Assembly: GCA_903847385.1 (NCBI GenBank)
Contig: CAINDO010000513.1
Span: 1 to 42,084 of the forward strand
Direction of reading: 5' to 3'
Length of the DNA stretch: 42,084 nt
Origin: an uncultured Myxococcales bacterium
GTDB taxonomy: Bacteria > Myxococcota_A > Bradymonadia > UBA7976 > UBA1532
Part shown: one piece after another, positions 27,425-35,719 of the stretch
Position numbering within the stretch: position 1 is the stretch's first letter
Layout of the letters: every line of letters starts with the position of its first letter
Made by a program: the position numbers and the translations under genes
Notes under the pieces: model-generated
The model's input: the letters and a program-made list of their open reading frames with translations, nothing else
Told to the model about the DNA's origin: nothing
Databases searched by the model: none

Positions 27425-29298
27425 GCGACCGTCCGTCCGGCGACGGGGGGCAGGCGCAGCGTGAAGGTCGTGCCCTTGCCCGTCTCCGTGGAGAAGCTCA
27501 CCGTGCCGCCGTGGTCCTCGACGATGCGGCGCACGATGGCCAGGCCGAGGCCGGTGCCGTCGTCCTTGCCGGCCGTCGTGAACGCCTCGAAGAGCTTGTC
27601 GCGGATGGCCTCGGGCACGCCGGGCCCGTCGTCCGTCATCTCGAACTCCGTGTGGCCGTCCTCGGCCGTCCGCAGCACCCAGGTGAAACGACCGTGGTCG
27701 CCCATGGCCTGCCGGGCGTTGCGCGCGATGTTGGCGACCACGCGCAGCATCTTGGGTTCGTCGAAGAAGGCGGTGCCATCGGTGTGATCTTCGACCACGA
27801 ACTCGATGCCGCGTTCCTTGAATTCGGGCTCGAGCAGCTCGCGGGCCTGCTGCACGAACTTGTGCAGGTACACCCGGCGCGCGAACACCGTGCGCTCACC
27901 CCGGACGAAGCTCAGGAGCTCGCGTGTCATGTCGTTGAACAGCGCCACCTGGCGACGAATCGCCGCGGACATCTCGCCGCGCTCCACGGCGTCGTCCTGG
28001 TCCGCCATGAGCTGGCTGTAGCCCGAGATGATCGCCATGGGGCCGCGGAGGTCGTGCAGCACGCCGCCGAGCATCTGCCCGATGGCCATCAGGCGGTCGC
28101 GCATCTGCGCGGACTGCCGCTCTGTGATGCGGCCCACGGCGCGGGCGAGCTGCCCGGCCATCAGGTAGGCGAGGCGCTCGTCCTCGGCGGGATCGCGGCG
28201 ATCCCGGCCGCGGCGGTTGACCAGCGCGAGCGCGCCGACCGTACGCTCGCCGTCCACGAGCGGCGTGGTCACGGCGTCGACGACGGTGAGCGTCGACCCG
28301 CCCCCGAGCGTCCGCTCGATGGCGTCGTCCTTCTCGTGGCCCGCCAGGAGCACGTGCGGCTCGCCGTCCGCGGCCGTCTGGCCCAGGATGCCCTCGCCGA
28401 CCTCGACCCGCGGCAGGATGTCCATCTGACTGGCCTCGCCGGGCCCCCGAACGTACACCGGACCGACGCCGGACTCCCCGGGCAGGAACAGCGCCGCCGC
28501 CTCGACGCGCGCGACCTCGGCGGCGTGGCGAAGCACCGGCGCCAGCAGCGCGGGGACGTCGGCGGCGTCGACCGTGGCCTGCTCGATGGCGTTGAGCAGC
28601 TCCAGCTCACTCACGCGCTGGCGGAGTTCCTCGGTGAGGCTGTGCAGCTCGGCGTTGCTCGTGTCGAGCCGCACCTGCAGATGCAGCGCCTCGAGGGTGA
28701 TGGCCGCCTGGGCCGCCAGGGCCTCGAGCAGGTGCTGGTCGTCGACGGAGAAGTACCCCGACCGCTTGTTCAGCACCTGAACGACGCCGACGATCTCGCG
28801 GTTCGGCGTGCGCATCGGCACGCAGAGCATGGAGCGGGTGCGGTAACCGGTCAGGCGGTCGAACTTGGCGTCGAACGCTGGATGCAGGTAGGCGTCCTTC
28901 AGGTTGATGGCCCGCCCGCGGGCCGCCACCAGGCCGGCGATGCCGTGCCCGACGGGCACGCCGACCATCACGTCCGTCTCGCCCTGCACGGCCAGGCCCC
29001 GGAGCATGTTCTGCTCCGGGTCGTACTCGTAGATCGTCGTGCGATCGGCCTCGAGCAGGGCCGAGATCTCCGCCACGATGGCCTTCATCGCCCGGCGCGG
29101 CTCTCGGCTGCGCGCCAGGTTCGAGGCGATGGTCAACATGCCGGCGAGGCGCCGCTGCTGCCCCGCGAGGACGGCCTCGAGCTCGGCGATGCGGGCCGCG
29201 GCGCCCGGGGGCGGTGGGGCGAGGGCCCGCTCGACCGCGTCGTCGTCCGTCGCCTCGGCGCGCGGCGGATCCGTTTGGCTATCGCGCTTCGTCGTCAT
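27421..29298 (-). CDS. double-GAF sensor histidine kinase
   Basis: A 625-residue soluble kinase with no membrane segment. A coiled-coil-like N-terminus (to about 60) leads to GAF domain 1 (about 65-205; DRTTIYEYD, GHGIAGLVAARG, VGVVQVLNKR) and GAF domain 2 (about 230-390; GEGILGQTAADG, VGALALVNRR). The phosphoacceptor helix has GVLHDLRGPMAIISGYSQL (His415). The ATPase domain has NIARNARQAM, DDGPGVPE and GTGLGLAIVRRIVEDHGG. GAF domains sense small molecules or redox state. No response regulator is close. It starts six bases after polA and overlaps the lipoprotein gene, so it is probably part of the polA transcript. Confidence 0.93.
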   Translation of the reverse strand: MTTKRDSQTDPPRAEATDDDAVERALAPPPPGAAARIAELEAVLAGQQRRLAGMLTIASNLARSREPRRAMKAIVAEISALLEADRTTIYEYDPEQNMLRGLAVQGETDVMVGVPVGHGIAGLVAARGRAINLKDAYLHPAFDAKFDRLTGYRTRSMLCVPMRTPNREIVGVVQVLNKRSGYFSVDDQHLLEALAAQAAITLEALHLQVRLDTSNAELHSLTEELRQRVSELELLNAIEQATVDAADVPALLAPVLRHAAEVARVEAAALFLPGESGVGPVYVRGPGEASQMDILPRVEVGEGILGQTAADGEPHVLLAGHEKDDAIERTLGGGSTLTVVDAVTTPLVDGERTVGALALVNRRGRDRRDPAEDERLAYLMAGQLARAVGRITERQSAQMRDRLMAIGQMLGGVLHDLRGPMAIISGYSQLMADQDDAVERGEMSAAIRRQVALFNDMTRELLSFVRGERTVFARRVYLHKFVQQARELLEPEFKERGIEFVVEDHTDGTAFFDEPKMLRVVANIARNARQAMGDHGRFTWVLRTAEDGHTEFEMTDDGPGVPEAIRDKLFEAFTTAGKDDGTGLGLAIVRRIVEDHGGTVSFSTETGKGTTFTLRLPPVAGRTVA

Positions 29299-29304
29299 GG
29301 GCGC

Positions 29305-32013
29305 TCAGTGAATCTCCGCCCAGTTGTCGCCCGTGCCCATCTCGACCAGCAGGGGGACGTCGAACTGCGCCGCGCCCTCCATCTCGGCCTTCACCAGGGG
29401 CGCCACGCGCTCGAGCTCCGCCTCGGGGCACTCCAGGACGAGCTCGTCGTGCACGGTCAACAAGATCCGCGACTGGAACCCTTCGCGCCGCAGCGCGGCG
29501 TCGAGCCGGACCATGGCGATCTTGAGCAGGTCCGCTGCGGTACCCTGGATCGGCGTGTTCACCGCCACGCGCTCGGCGGCCTGGCGCATCGTCGCGTTGG
29601 GCGAGTCGATGTCCGGCAGCGTCCGGACCCGGTTGTACAGGGTACGAACTTTTCGGGTGGTCCGCGCCTCGGATACGGTCTCGTCGAAGTAGCGCCTCAC
29701 CCCGGGGTACTGCTCGAAGTAGCGCTCGATGATCCGCTTGGCCTCGCCCTGCGGAATGCCGAGGTCCCCGGCGAGTCGGAACGCGCCCATGCCGTAGATC
29801 AGGCCGAAGTTGATCGCCTTGGCCTGTCGGCGCTGATCGGGCGTCACGCTGGCCTGCGGCACCTGAAAGACCTGCGCCGCCGTGCGGGCGTGGACGTCCG
29901 CGCCCTCGGCAAAGGCCGCGCACAGGCCCGGGTCCTTGGAGATGTGGGCGAGCACGCGCAGCTCGATCTGGCTGTAGTCGGCGCTGAGGAGCTTCCACCC
30001 CTTGTCCGCGATGAAGGCGCGGCGGATCTCGCGGCCCTCTTCGGACCGGATCGGGATGTTCTGAAGGTTGGGGTCGCTGCTCGACAGACGGCCCGTCGCG
30101 GCGACCGCCTGCCGGAAAGAGGTGTGCAACCGGCCCGTCTGGGGGTGGATGAGCGTCGGCAGCGTGTCCAGGTAGGTGCTCTTCAGCTTGGTGAAGTGCC
30201 TGTACTCCAGGATCAGGCGCGGGAGCTCGTGCAGCGGGGCGAGGCCCTCGAGGACGGCCTGGTCGGTGCTGTAGCCCGTCTTCGTCTTCTTGCCCGTCGG
30301 CAGGTTGAGCCGTTCGAAGAGGACCTCGCCGAGCTGCTTGGGGCTGCCGATGTTGAACGGCCCGCCGGCCAGCGCGTGGATGCGCAGCTCCAGGCCGCCG
30401 ATGCGCTCGGCGAAGCGGCGGGACTGGTCGCGCAGCATGTGGGGGTCCAGCCGGATGCCCCACATCTCGACGCGCGCGAGCACCTGAGCCAGCGGCAGCT
30501 CGATGTCCCGGTAGAGGGACGTCATCCCCTCGGCCTCGATCCTCGGCTCGAAGAGTGAACACAGACGGAGCGCGACGTCGGCGTCCTCACCGGCGTATTG
30601 CGTCGCCGTGGCGACGTCCACCCGGGCGAAGCGGGCGTCGTTGGCGTGGGCCTTCTTGTCGTCTGCGCCGCCGGCGCCCGCGACCTCCTGAAAGCCGAGC
30701 ATCTTGTGGCCCAGGTACTCCGCGGAGAGCTCGTCCAGGTTGAACGCCCGGCGCCCGGAGTCGAGCAGGTAGGCGGCCAGCATGGAATCCCCGGCGATGC
30801 CGCGGTACTCGATGCCGACGTCCTTCTGCAGGACCTGACACTCGTACTTCACGTTCTGGCCGTACTTGGGGAACGCGGGGTCTTCGAGCAGGGGACGCAG
30901 CGCGGCGACGACCTCGGCCTTGGCGAGCTGCGCAGGCACGCCCGGATAGTCGTGCGCGACCGGGATGTAGACGGCCTCACCGGGCGCCCAGGAGAGAGCG
31001 AACCCGACGATCTTCGCCGTATGGGTGTCGAGGCCCGTCGTCTCCAGGTCGAACGCGAGCCGTCCGGCGGCGCGAATCTGCGAGACGACCTCGGCCAGCC
31101 CCTCCGATGTCGTCACGGCGCGGTAGGCCGAGCGATCGATCTGTTTGGCGCTCGGCGCCTCGAGGCCGAGCTCGCGGATGAACTGGTTGAAGTTCATCTT
31201 CTTCAGGAACTCGGCCAGCGGCGCGGGTGCCGGCGGGACGCGGGCGAGCGCGAGCGGGTCGATCTCCAGCGGGGCGTCGCAGACGATCGTGGCCAACTTG
31301 GCGGAGAGACGGGCCAGATCGGCGTTCTCGACCAGCGACTGGCCGCGCTTGCCCTTGATCGTGGGCGCGGCGGCGAGCAGCGACTCGAGGTCGCCATGCT
31401 CCTGCAGGAGCTGTGCGGCCGTCTTCTCGCCGATGCCGGGCACGCCGGGAATGTTGTCGGAGCTGTCGCCGGCGAGTCCGAGGACGTCGATCACCCGCTC
31501 GGGGGGCACGCCGAAACGCTCGATCACCTCGGCGCGGCCAATCTCGCGGTCCTTGCCGTCGTGCAACCGGATGAGATCACCGACGAGCTGCATCATGTCC
31601 TTGTCGGCGGTGACCACGACGCAAGGGCGGCCGGTCCGCGTCCAGCGCGTCGCGAGGGTGCCGATCACGTCGTCCGCTTCGTAGCCGGGCACCTCGAGCG
31701 CGGGCACCCCGAGGGCGACCGTCGCGTCGCGGCAGAGCTGGAACTGCGGCTTGAGATCGTCGGGCGGTTCCTGCCGATTCGCCTTGTATTCCGCGTACAT
31801 CTGACTGCGAAACGAGCCGCCCTTGGGATCGAAGACCACCGCCACGTGGGCCGGGTCGTGGTCCCGCAGCAGGTTCATCAACAGGCGCATGAAGCCGAAG
31901 ACCGCGTTGGTCGGGGTGCCGTCGGCGGCGGACATCGGGGTCCGGAGACCGAAGTAGGCCCGGAAGATGAAACCCGATCCGTCGACCAGGTAGAGCGTTT
32001 CCTCGTGTGCCAT
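29305..32013 (-). CDS. polA: DNA polymerase I
   Basis: Repair and Okazaki-fragment polymerase, 902 residues, with all three domains. The 5' nuclease (1-290) has LVDGSGFIFRAYF, VTADKDMMQLV and GLAGDSSDNIPGVPGIGEKT. The 3'-5' exonuclease (about 310-500) has FDLETTGLD and YAGEDADVALRL. The second exonuclease motif reads GQNVKYE, with Glu391 where E. coli has the metal-binding Asp424. The polymerase (about 520-902) has DYSQIELRVLAHIS, RRQAKAINFGLIYG and TVHDELVLE. The Asp-to-Glu change is conservative; proofreading may be kept or weakened. It opens a four-gene same-strand run with the kinase, the repeat lipoprotein and the CHAT protein. Confidence 0.96.
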   Translation of the reverse strand: MAHEETLYLVDGSGFIFRAYFGLRTPMSAADGTPTNAVFGFMRLLMNLLRDHDPAHVAVVFDPKGGSFRSQMYAEYKANRQEPPDDLKPQFQLCRDATVALGVPALEVPGYEADDVIGTLATRWTRTGRPCVVVTADKDMMQLVGDLIRLHDGKDREIGRAEVIERFGVPPERVIDVLGLAGDSSDNIPGVPGIGEKTAAQLLQEHGDLESLLAAAPTIKGKRGQSLVENADLARLSAKLATIVCDAPLEIDPLALARVPPAPAPLAEFLKKMNFNQFIRELGLEAPSAKQIDRSAYRAVTTSEGLAEVVSQIRAAGRLAFDLETTGLDTHTAKIVGFALSWAPGEAVYIPVAHDYPGVPAQLAKAEVVAALRPLLEDPAFPKYGQNVKYECQVLQKDVGIEYRGIAGDSMLAAYLLDSGRRAFNLDELSAEYLGHKMLGFQEVAGAGGADDKKAHANDARFARVDVATATQYAGEDADVALRLCSLFEPRIEAEGMTSLYRDIELPLAQVLARVEMWGIRLDPHMLRDQSRRFAERIGGLELRIHALAGGPFNIGSPKQLGEVLFERLNLPTGKKTKTGYSTDQAVLEGLAPLHELPRLILEYRHFTKLKSTYLDTLPTLIHPQTGRLHTSFRQAVAATGRLSSSDPNLQNIPIRSEEGREIRRAFIADKGWKLLSADYSQIELRVLAHISKDPGLCAAFAEGADVHARTAAQVFQVPQASVTPDQRRQAKAINFGLIYGMGAFRLAGDLGIPQGEAKRIIERYFEQYPGVRRYFDETVSEARTTRKVRTLYNRVRTLPDIDSPNATMRQAAERVAVNTPIQGTAADLLKIAMVRLDAALRREGFQSRILLTVHDELVLECPEAELERVAPLVKAEMEGAAQFDVPLLVEMGTGDNWAEIH

Positions 32014-32104
32014 CGGCGTGCGACCCGATCAGACGGTCGAAGCAAAAAACAGCGAAACGTCGGCACCGTACCAGCGCGGCCGGCGGGACGGAACCCCTCG
32101 CAGC

Positions 32105-32119
32105 AAAACCCGTACCGGG
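32105..32119 (-). terminator. small hairpin with U-tract after lpxH
   Basis: On the minus strand, just after the lpxH stop, CCCG (32119-32116), a three-base loop and CGGG (32112-32109) are followed by TTTT (32108-32105). The stem is only four base pairs, so this is a weak candidate for the end of the five-gene run and the boundary with polA. Confidence 0.25.
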
Positions 32120-32123
32120 CTCC

Positions 32124-32891
32124 TCAGGGGGGGGCGTGATCGCCGCGGGGCAGGGCCTCGGGCGGCTGATCCGGCCCGTGGTCGCGGAAGAGTTCGAACG
32201 CACCGGACCAGCGGAGGAACGTGTGGTGCTCGACCCAGTCGCCGAGCACGTAGAACTCCGCGCGACGGCCGTGGAGTTCGGCCTCGTGCGAGACGGCGCG
32301 GTGGTAGTGGCCGATGATCACGACGTCCGCCCCCTGCGCCACGCGCTCGGGGAAGAACGACGCCAGGAGGCCCGGAGGCAGGCCGTGGTAGCCCTTCGCG
32401 CCGCGCAGCGCGTCCCCGTAGACGCGGGCGGCGGCCCACACCAGGTCCGGGTGGACCGCGCGGGCGAAACGGTGGACGGTCGGGTGCCGCGCGAACCGAT
32501 TGACCGCTCGACGCCACGGGGCGCGAGGATCGTGCACGTCTCCGTGCTCGAGCCAGACGCTGCGGCCGCCCAGCGTGATCCGGTGCGGCTCCACGGCGAC
32601 GCTCACGCCCAGGTGCTCGGACAGGAAGAGGCCCGTGTCTGGATCGTGGTTGCCAGGAAACAGGACGACACGCGTCCCGGCGTCCACCAGGTCCGCCAGG
32701 GCCCGCAGCACGGGAAAGTAGGCGCTGAAGATCGCCGAGCGATACCCGAGCCAGAGGTCGAAGACGTCGCCGACCAGGTAGACCGCTTCAGCCTCACCGG
32801 CGCGCGCCCGCAGAAAAGCCAGCGCGCGCTGCGTTCGCGCGTCGTCCGGGTGGCGCAGGTGCAGGTCGCTCAGAAAGTAGGTCGGCCTCAC
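32124..32891 (-). CDS. lpxH: UDP-2,3-diacylglucosamine diphosphatase-like phosphoesterase
   Basis: Calcineurin-like metallophosphoesterase of the LpxH type, which cleaves UDP-2,3-diacylglucosamine to lipid X in lipid A synthesis. The 255 residues show the metal motifs SDLHL (Asp9, His11), VGDVFDLW, FPGNHD and GHYHRAV. The start GTG (32891-32889) overlaps the nth stop by four bases (GTGA) and leads straight into the first strand. Earlier in-frame codons belong to nth. It is the last gene of the regulator, small protein, HTTM, nth, lpxH run. A related LpxH2/LpxG-like phosphoesterase cannot be excluded from motifs alone. Confidence 0.85.
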   Translation of the reverse strand: MRPTYFLSDLHLRHPDDARTQRALAFLRARAGEAEAVYLVGDVFDLWLGYRSAIFSAYFPVLRALADLVDAGTRVVLFPGNHDPDTGLFLSEHLGVSVAVEPHRITLGGRSVWLEHGDVHDPRAPWRRAVNRFARHPTVHRFARAVHPDLVWAAARVYGDALRGAKGYHGLPPGLLASFFPERVAQGADVVIIGHYHRAVSHEAELHGRRAEFYVLGDWVEHHTFLRWSGAFELFRDHGPDQPPEALPRGDHAPP

Positions 32892-33541
32892 ACGGACCCC
32901 CGCGAGGGGCAGTCCGGCGCGAGGCTGCATTCGCCACAAGCCGGCCGCCGGGCGTCACACGTGGCGCGGCCGTGGAGAATCAACTGGTGGGATACGCGAT
33001 CCCAGCGGTCCTGGGGCACGAGGCCCATCAGCACGCGCTCAATCGCCTCCGGCGTGCGCCCCGCCGCGAGCCCGAGCCGGGCGGCGAGCCGCATCACGTG
33101 GGTGTCCACGACGAAGCCCTCGTTGCGGCCGAACGCGTTCTGCAGCACCACGTTGGCGGTCTTGCGGGCGACGCCGGGGAGGGCGATCAGGGCGTCGAGC
33201 GAGGTCGGCACCTCGCCGCCATGCAGGGCGACGAGCTGCCGCGACAGGCCCACGAGGGCGCGGGCCTTGTTGTTGAAGAGGCCCACCGTGCGAATGAACG
33301 GAACCAGCACCTCGGGCGTTGTGGCGGCCATCGTGACCGCATCCGGACAGCGCGCGAACAGGGCCGGGGTGACGAGGTTGACCCGCACGTCCGTCGACTG
33401 GGCGGAGAGGACCGTGGCCACCAGCAGCTCGAACGGCGTGCGGAAATCGAGGGCGCAGCGGGGGTCCGGGAACGCGGCATCGAGCCCGGCGAGCACGCGC
33501 TCGACGCGGGCGTTCTCCATGGCGGCGGGCCCCACGCTCAC
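32888..33541 (-). CDS. nth: endonuclease III (DNA glycosylase/AP lyase)
   Basis: Removes oxidised pyrimidines and cuts at abasic sites. The 217 residues have the helix-hairpin-helix with catalytic Lys127 in LPGVARKTANVVL and Asp146 in FVVDTHVMRLA. The 4Fe-4S site follows the C-x6-C-x2-C-x5-C spacing (CDARRPACGECSLAPDC). GTG 33541 is the chosen start because it overlaps the HTTM stop (GTGA) and follows a GGGGGGAG stretch. An in-frame ATG seven codons later is an alternative. A much longer open frame upstream reads HTTM out of frame and was ignored. Confidence 0.95.
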   Translation of the reverse strand: MSVGPAAMENARVERVLAGLDAAFPDPRCALDFRTPFELLVATVLSAQSTDVRVNLVTPALFARCPDAVTMAATTPEVLVPFIRTVGLFNNKARALVGLSRQLVALHGGEVPTSLDALIALPGVARKTANVVLQNAFGRNEGFVVDTHVMRLAARLGLAAGRTPEAIERVLMGLVPQDRWDRVSHQLILHGRATCDARRPACGECSLAPDCPSRGSV

Positions 33542-35154
33542 GGCTCCCCCCCTGGCTCGTTCGCATTGCGGCTGCCCGAAAGGCGCGACAACTCCATGCG
33601 CCCCTGACCGCAGGCTGGCGAGAGCTCCATGTTCTTGCGGAACGCCTCGCGCGCCGCGACGAGCGCAGCTTCGCGGCGTTTCCGGAGATCGCCGACCTCG
33701 GCCTGCCGCCCGAGCCCGGGGTACAGCTCCGCCGCATAGGCGAGGGCGTCGGCGAGCGCCTTGGCCGTCTTGCCGCGGTCGAACCACGCCTCGGCGTCCG
33801 TCGGGTGGGCGGCGGCTCCGTCGAGGCGGAGCGTCTGGCGGCGAATGTCCTCGTCCACCAGGACCAGCGCCGCGGCCGGGCTCTCCCGGCGCGCGACGAG
33901 CCTGGCGAGTTGAAGGTGCCGCGCGGGCCGCTCGCCGGCGGCGGCGTTGGCCCGCACGTACATCTCCATCGCGCCGGCCTCGTCCCCCTGACGGCGAAGG
34001 AAGCCGCCCCACTGCCGATGGTAGTTGTAGGCCGTCTCGGAGAAGCGGGCCGTCAGCGCGAGCGCGAGGCCCGCCAGGAGGAGGCCCACCGTGTGCCCGC
34101 GAAGCCGCGGCTCGACCCCGCCCCACGGTCGGAGCACGAAGACGGCCGCGAGCGCGAGGAGGACACCCGCCAACGGCGCGCCTGCGTAGGGCGTCGTGAT
34201 GCCGGCCAGGAGCAGGAGCACGGCGAGGCCGCCCACCATCGCGCGTGCCGGGCCGGCGTCCAGCGCTTGCGGGGCCCGGAGCGGCGCCAACAGCCGGGAG
34301 AGGGGCGCAAGGACGCCGGCCGCGCGACGCCACAGCGCCTCGAGCCAGGGCTCGGGCATCAGCAGGAGGATGTTCGTGCCGATCATGTAGAAGGAGAAGA
34401 GCTCGATATCGAGGCCGAGCCACTCCACCCCGATGTGGAACAGCGGGATCAGGACCATGCCGACGACCCAGAGCGGGCGCGCGAAGTAGACGACGCCGGC
34501 GATATACTCGCCGACCATCACGGCCGTCGAGGCCGCGGCCATGGTCGCGTCCAGCGACATGCCGGTCGCGGCGGAGAGCGCCCGCAGGTGCTCCCGCGGC
34601 TCGCAGGTCACGATCTGCTCGAGCGTGGTGCCGTCCAGCCAGACGCCGGTGTGTTTCGTCACGGCCGTCCACGCGTACATGATGCCGATCTGGACGTAGA
34701 CGAGCCGCATCGCCCAGGCGTCGACGCGCTCGGGCTCGCCGGGCGCCGGCGCGGTCCATGCCGCTTCGGGCACGAACGTGAGCAGGATGAGGAGCAGCGA
34801 GATCAGGTAGTGGTGCTGATAGCTGTCCGACTGGCTCCAGAAGTAGACGCCGGCATAGACCGGCGCGAGCAGGAAGAGGCAGCGGCGCGGCGAGATGCCG
34901 AGGGCGATCGCGGTCGAGAGGAAACCGCCCAGCAGGTACAGCGGACCGACCACGGGCGGAGTGGGCACGGGCAGCCAGCGGTCCAGGAAGGGCAACTGCG
35001 ATACGTTGAAGCCCCCGGCGCCGAAGCGCGGCACGTGCTCCAGCAGAATCAGCCAGAAGTCCGCGGCGAGCAGCCCGAAGAACAACACCCGCCACAGCGC
35101 CAGGCGACGCCTGAGCACGGGGAACTCGAACCAGTATCGACGCCACGCGTCCAT
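33538..35154 (-). CDS. HTTM-domain membrane protein with soluble C-terminal tail
   Basis: A 538-residue integral membrane protein of the HTTM group (related to the vitamin K-dependent gamma-carboxylase membrane domain). The first 370 or so residues hold about nine hydrophobic helices and the characteristic YVQIGIMYAWTAVTKHTG and VWLDGTTLEQIV. The last 170 residues are soluble, helical and TPR-like (GDEAGAMEMYVRANAAAGER, DAEAWFDRGKTAKALADAL). Function is not established for most HTTM proteins. ATG 35154 has AGGGG eight bases before it; a GTG two codons upstream overlaps the previous stop. Four HTTM-run genes on this strand touch or overlap, so they are probably one transcript. Confidence 0.83.
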   Translation of the reverse strand: MDAWRRYWFEFPVLRRRLALWRVLFFGLLAADFWLILLEHVPRFGAGGFNVSQLPFLDRWLPVPTPPVVGPLYLLGGFLSTAIALGISPRRCLFLLAPVYAGVYFWSQSDSYQHHYLISLLLILLTFVPEAAWTAPAPGEPERVDAWAMRLVYVQIGIMYAWTAVTKHTGVWLDGTTLEQIVTCEPREHLRALSAATGMSLDATMAAASTAVMVGEYIAGVVYFARPLWVVGMVLIPLFHIGVEWLGLDIELFSFYMIGTNILLLMPEPWLEALWRRAAGVLAPLSRLLAPLRAPQALDAGPARAMVGGLAVLLLLAGITTPYAGAPLAGVLLALAAVFVLRPWGGVEPRLRGHTVGLLLAGLALALTARFSETAYNYHRQWGGFLRRQGDEAGAMEMYVRANAAAGERPARHLQLARLVARRESPAAALVLVDEDIRRQTLRLDGAAAHPTDAEAWFDRGKTAKALADALAYAAELYPGLGRQAEVGDLRKRREAALVAAREAFRKNMELSPACGQGRMELSRLSGSRNANEPGGEP

Positions 35155-35156
35155 CG

Positions 35157-35705
35157 TCACGGCCCCTCGCAGAGGTTCAGGTCCGCCGGGATCGGACGGA
35201 CCTGGCAGAGGTCCAGTCGGCACGCGCTGGCGGACCGGTCGCCGCACTCCGCACGGAAGCAGGAGACCGCGTCCAGGCCGCCGCACGCGGCCGCATCGCG
35301 AAAGTGGTCGGGGATGCCGTCCGCGTCCGCGTCCGTGCTGCCACCGCGGCAGATCACCCGGTTGAGCGTGTCGGGGTTGGCGCAGGTCACGTCCACGTTG
35401 AGCACGGGCGCCGCGGCCCCGTCCGCGCGTCGGGCGTCGCACCAACGGCGGGCGAACCCCTCGATGATGCTGCGCCGCGCTCGCGTGAGCAGGCCGGTCC
35501 AGACCTCGTGCAGGTCCGCGCCGGCCCGGACGAGGGACTGACCGCCCCCCGTCCCGTCCACGAACCGGGTCTGGCAGGCGACCATTCGCACGGGCGAGAA
35601 CATCCGCCAGGCGAAGCGCTCGTCGAAGCGGTCGCGCCCGAGGTAGTAGCTCGCGGGGACGCCGATCTGCAGCGCCAACCAGACGACGATGAAGACGGAG
35701 CGCAT
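35157..35705 (-). CDS. small Cys-containing partner of the HTTM protein
   Basis: A 182-residue protein with an N-terminal hydrophobic segment (MRSVFIVVWLALQIGVPASY) that could be a signal anchor. It continues with FDERFAWRMFSPVRMVACQT, a segment type I associate with small proteins encoded beside HTTM genes (recollection, not a search). The C-terminal third has seven or more Cys (VICRGG, AACGGL, SCFRAECGD, ACRLDLCQ, NLCEGP), suggesting disulfides outside the cytoplasm. The ATG is 14 bases after the sigma-54 activator, and the stop is two bases before the HTTM ATG. A membrane complex with the HTTM protein is a reasonable inference. Confidence 0.7.
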   Translation of the reverse strand: MRSVFIVVWLALQIGVPASYYLGRDRFDERFAWRMFSPVRMVACQTRFVDGTGGGQSLVRAGADLHEVWTGLLTRARRSIIEGFARRWCDARRADGAAAPVLNVDVTCANPDTLNRVICRGGSTDADADGIPDHFRDAAACGGLDAVSCFRAECGDRSASACRLDLCQVRPIPADLNLCEGP

Positions 35706-35719
35706 GGCCGGCCGACCTA

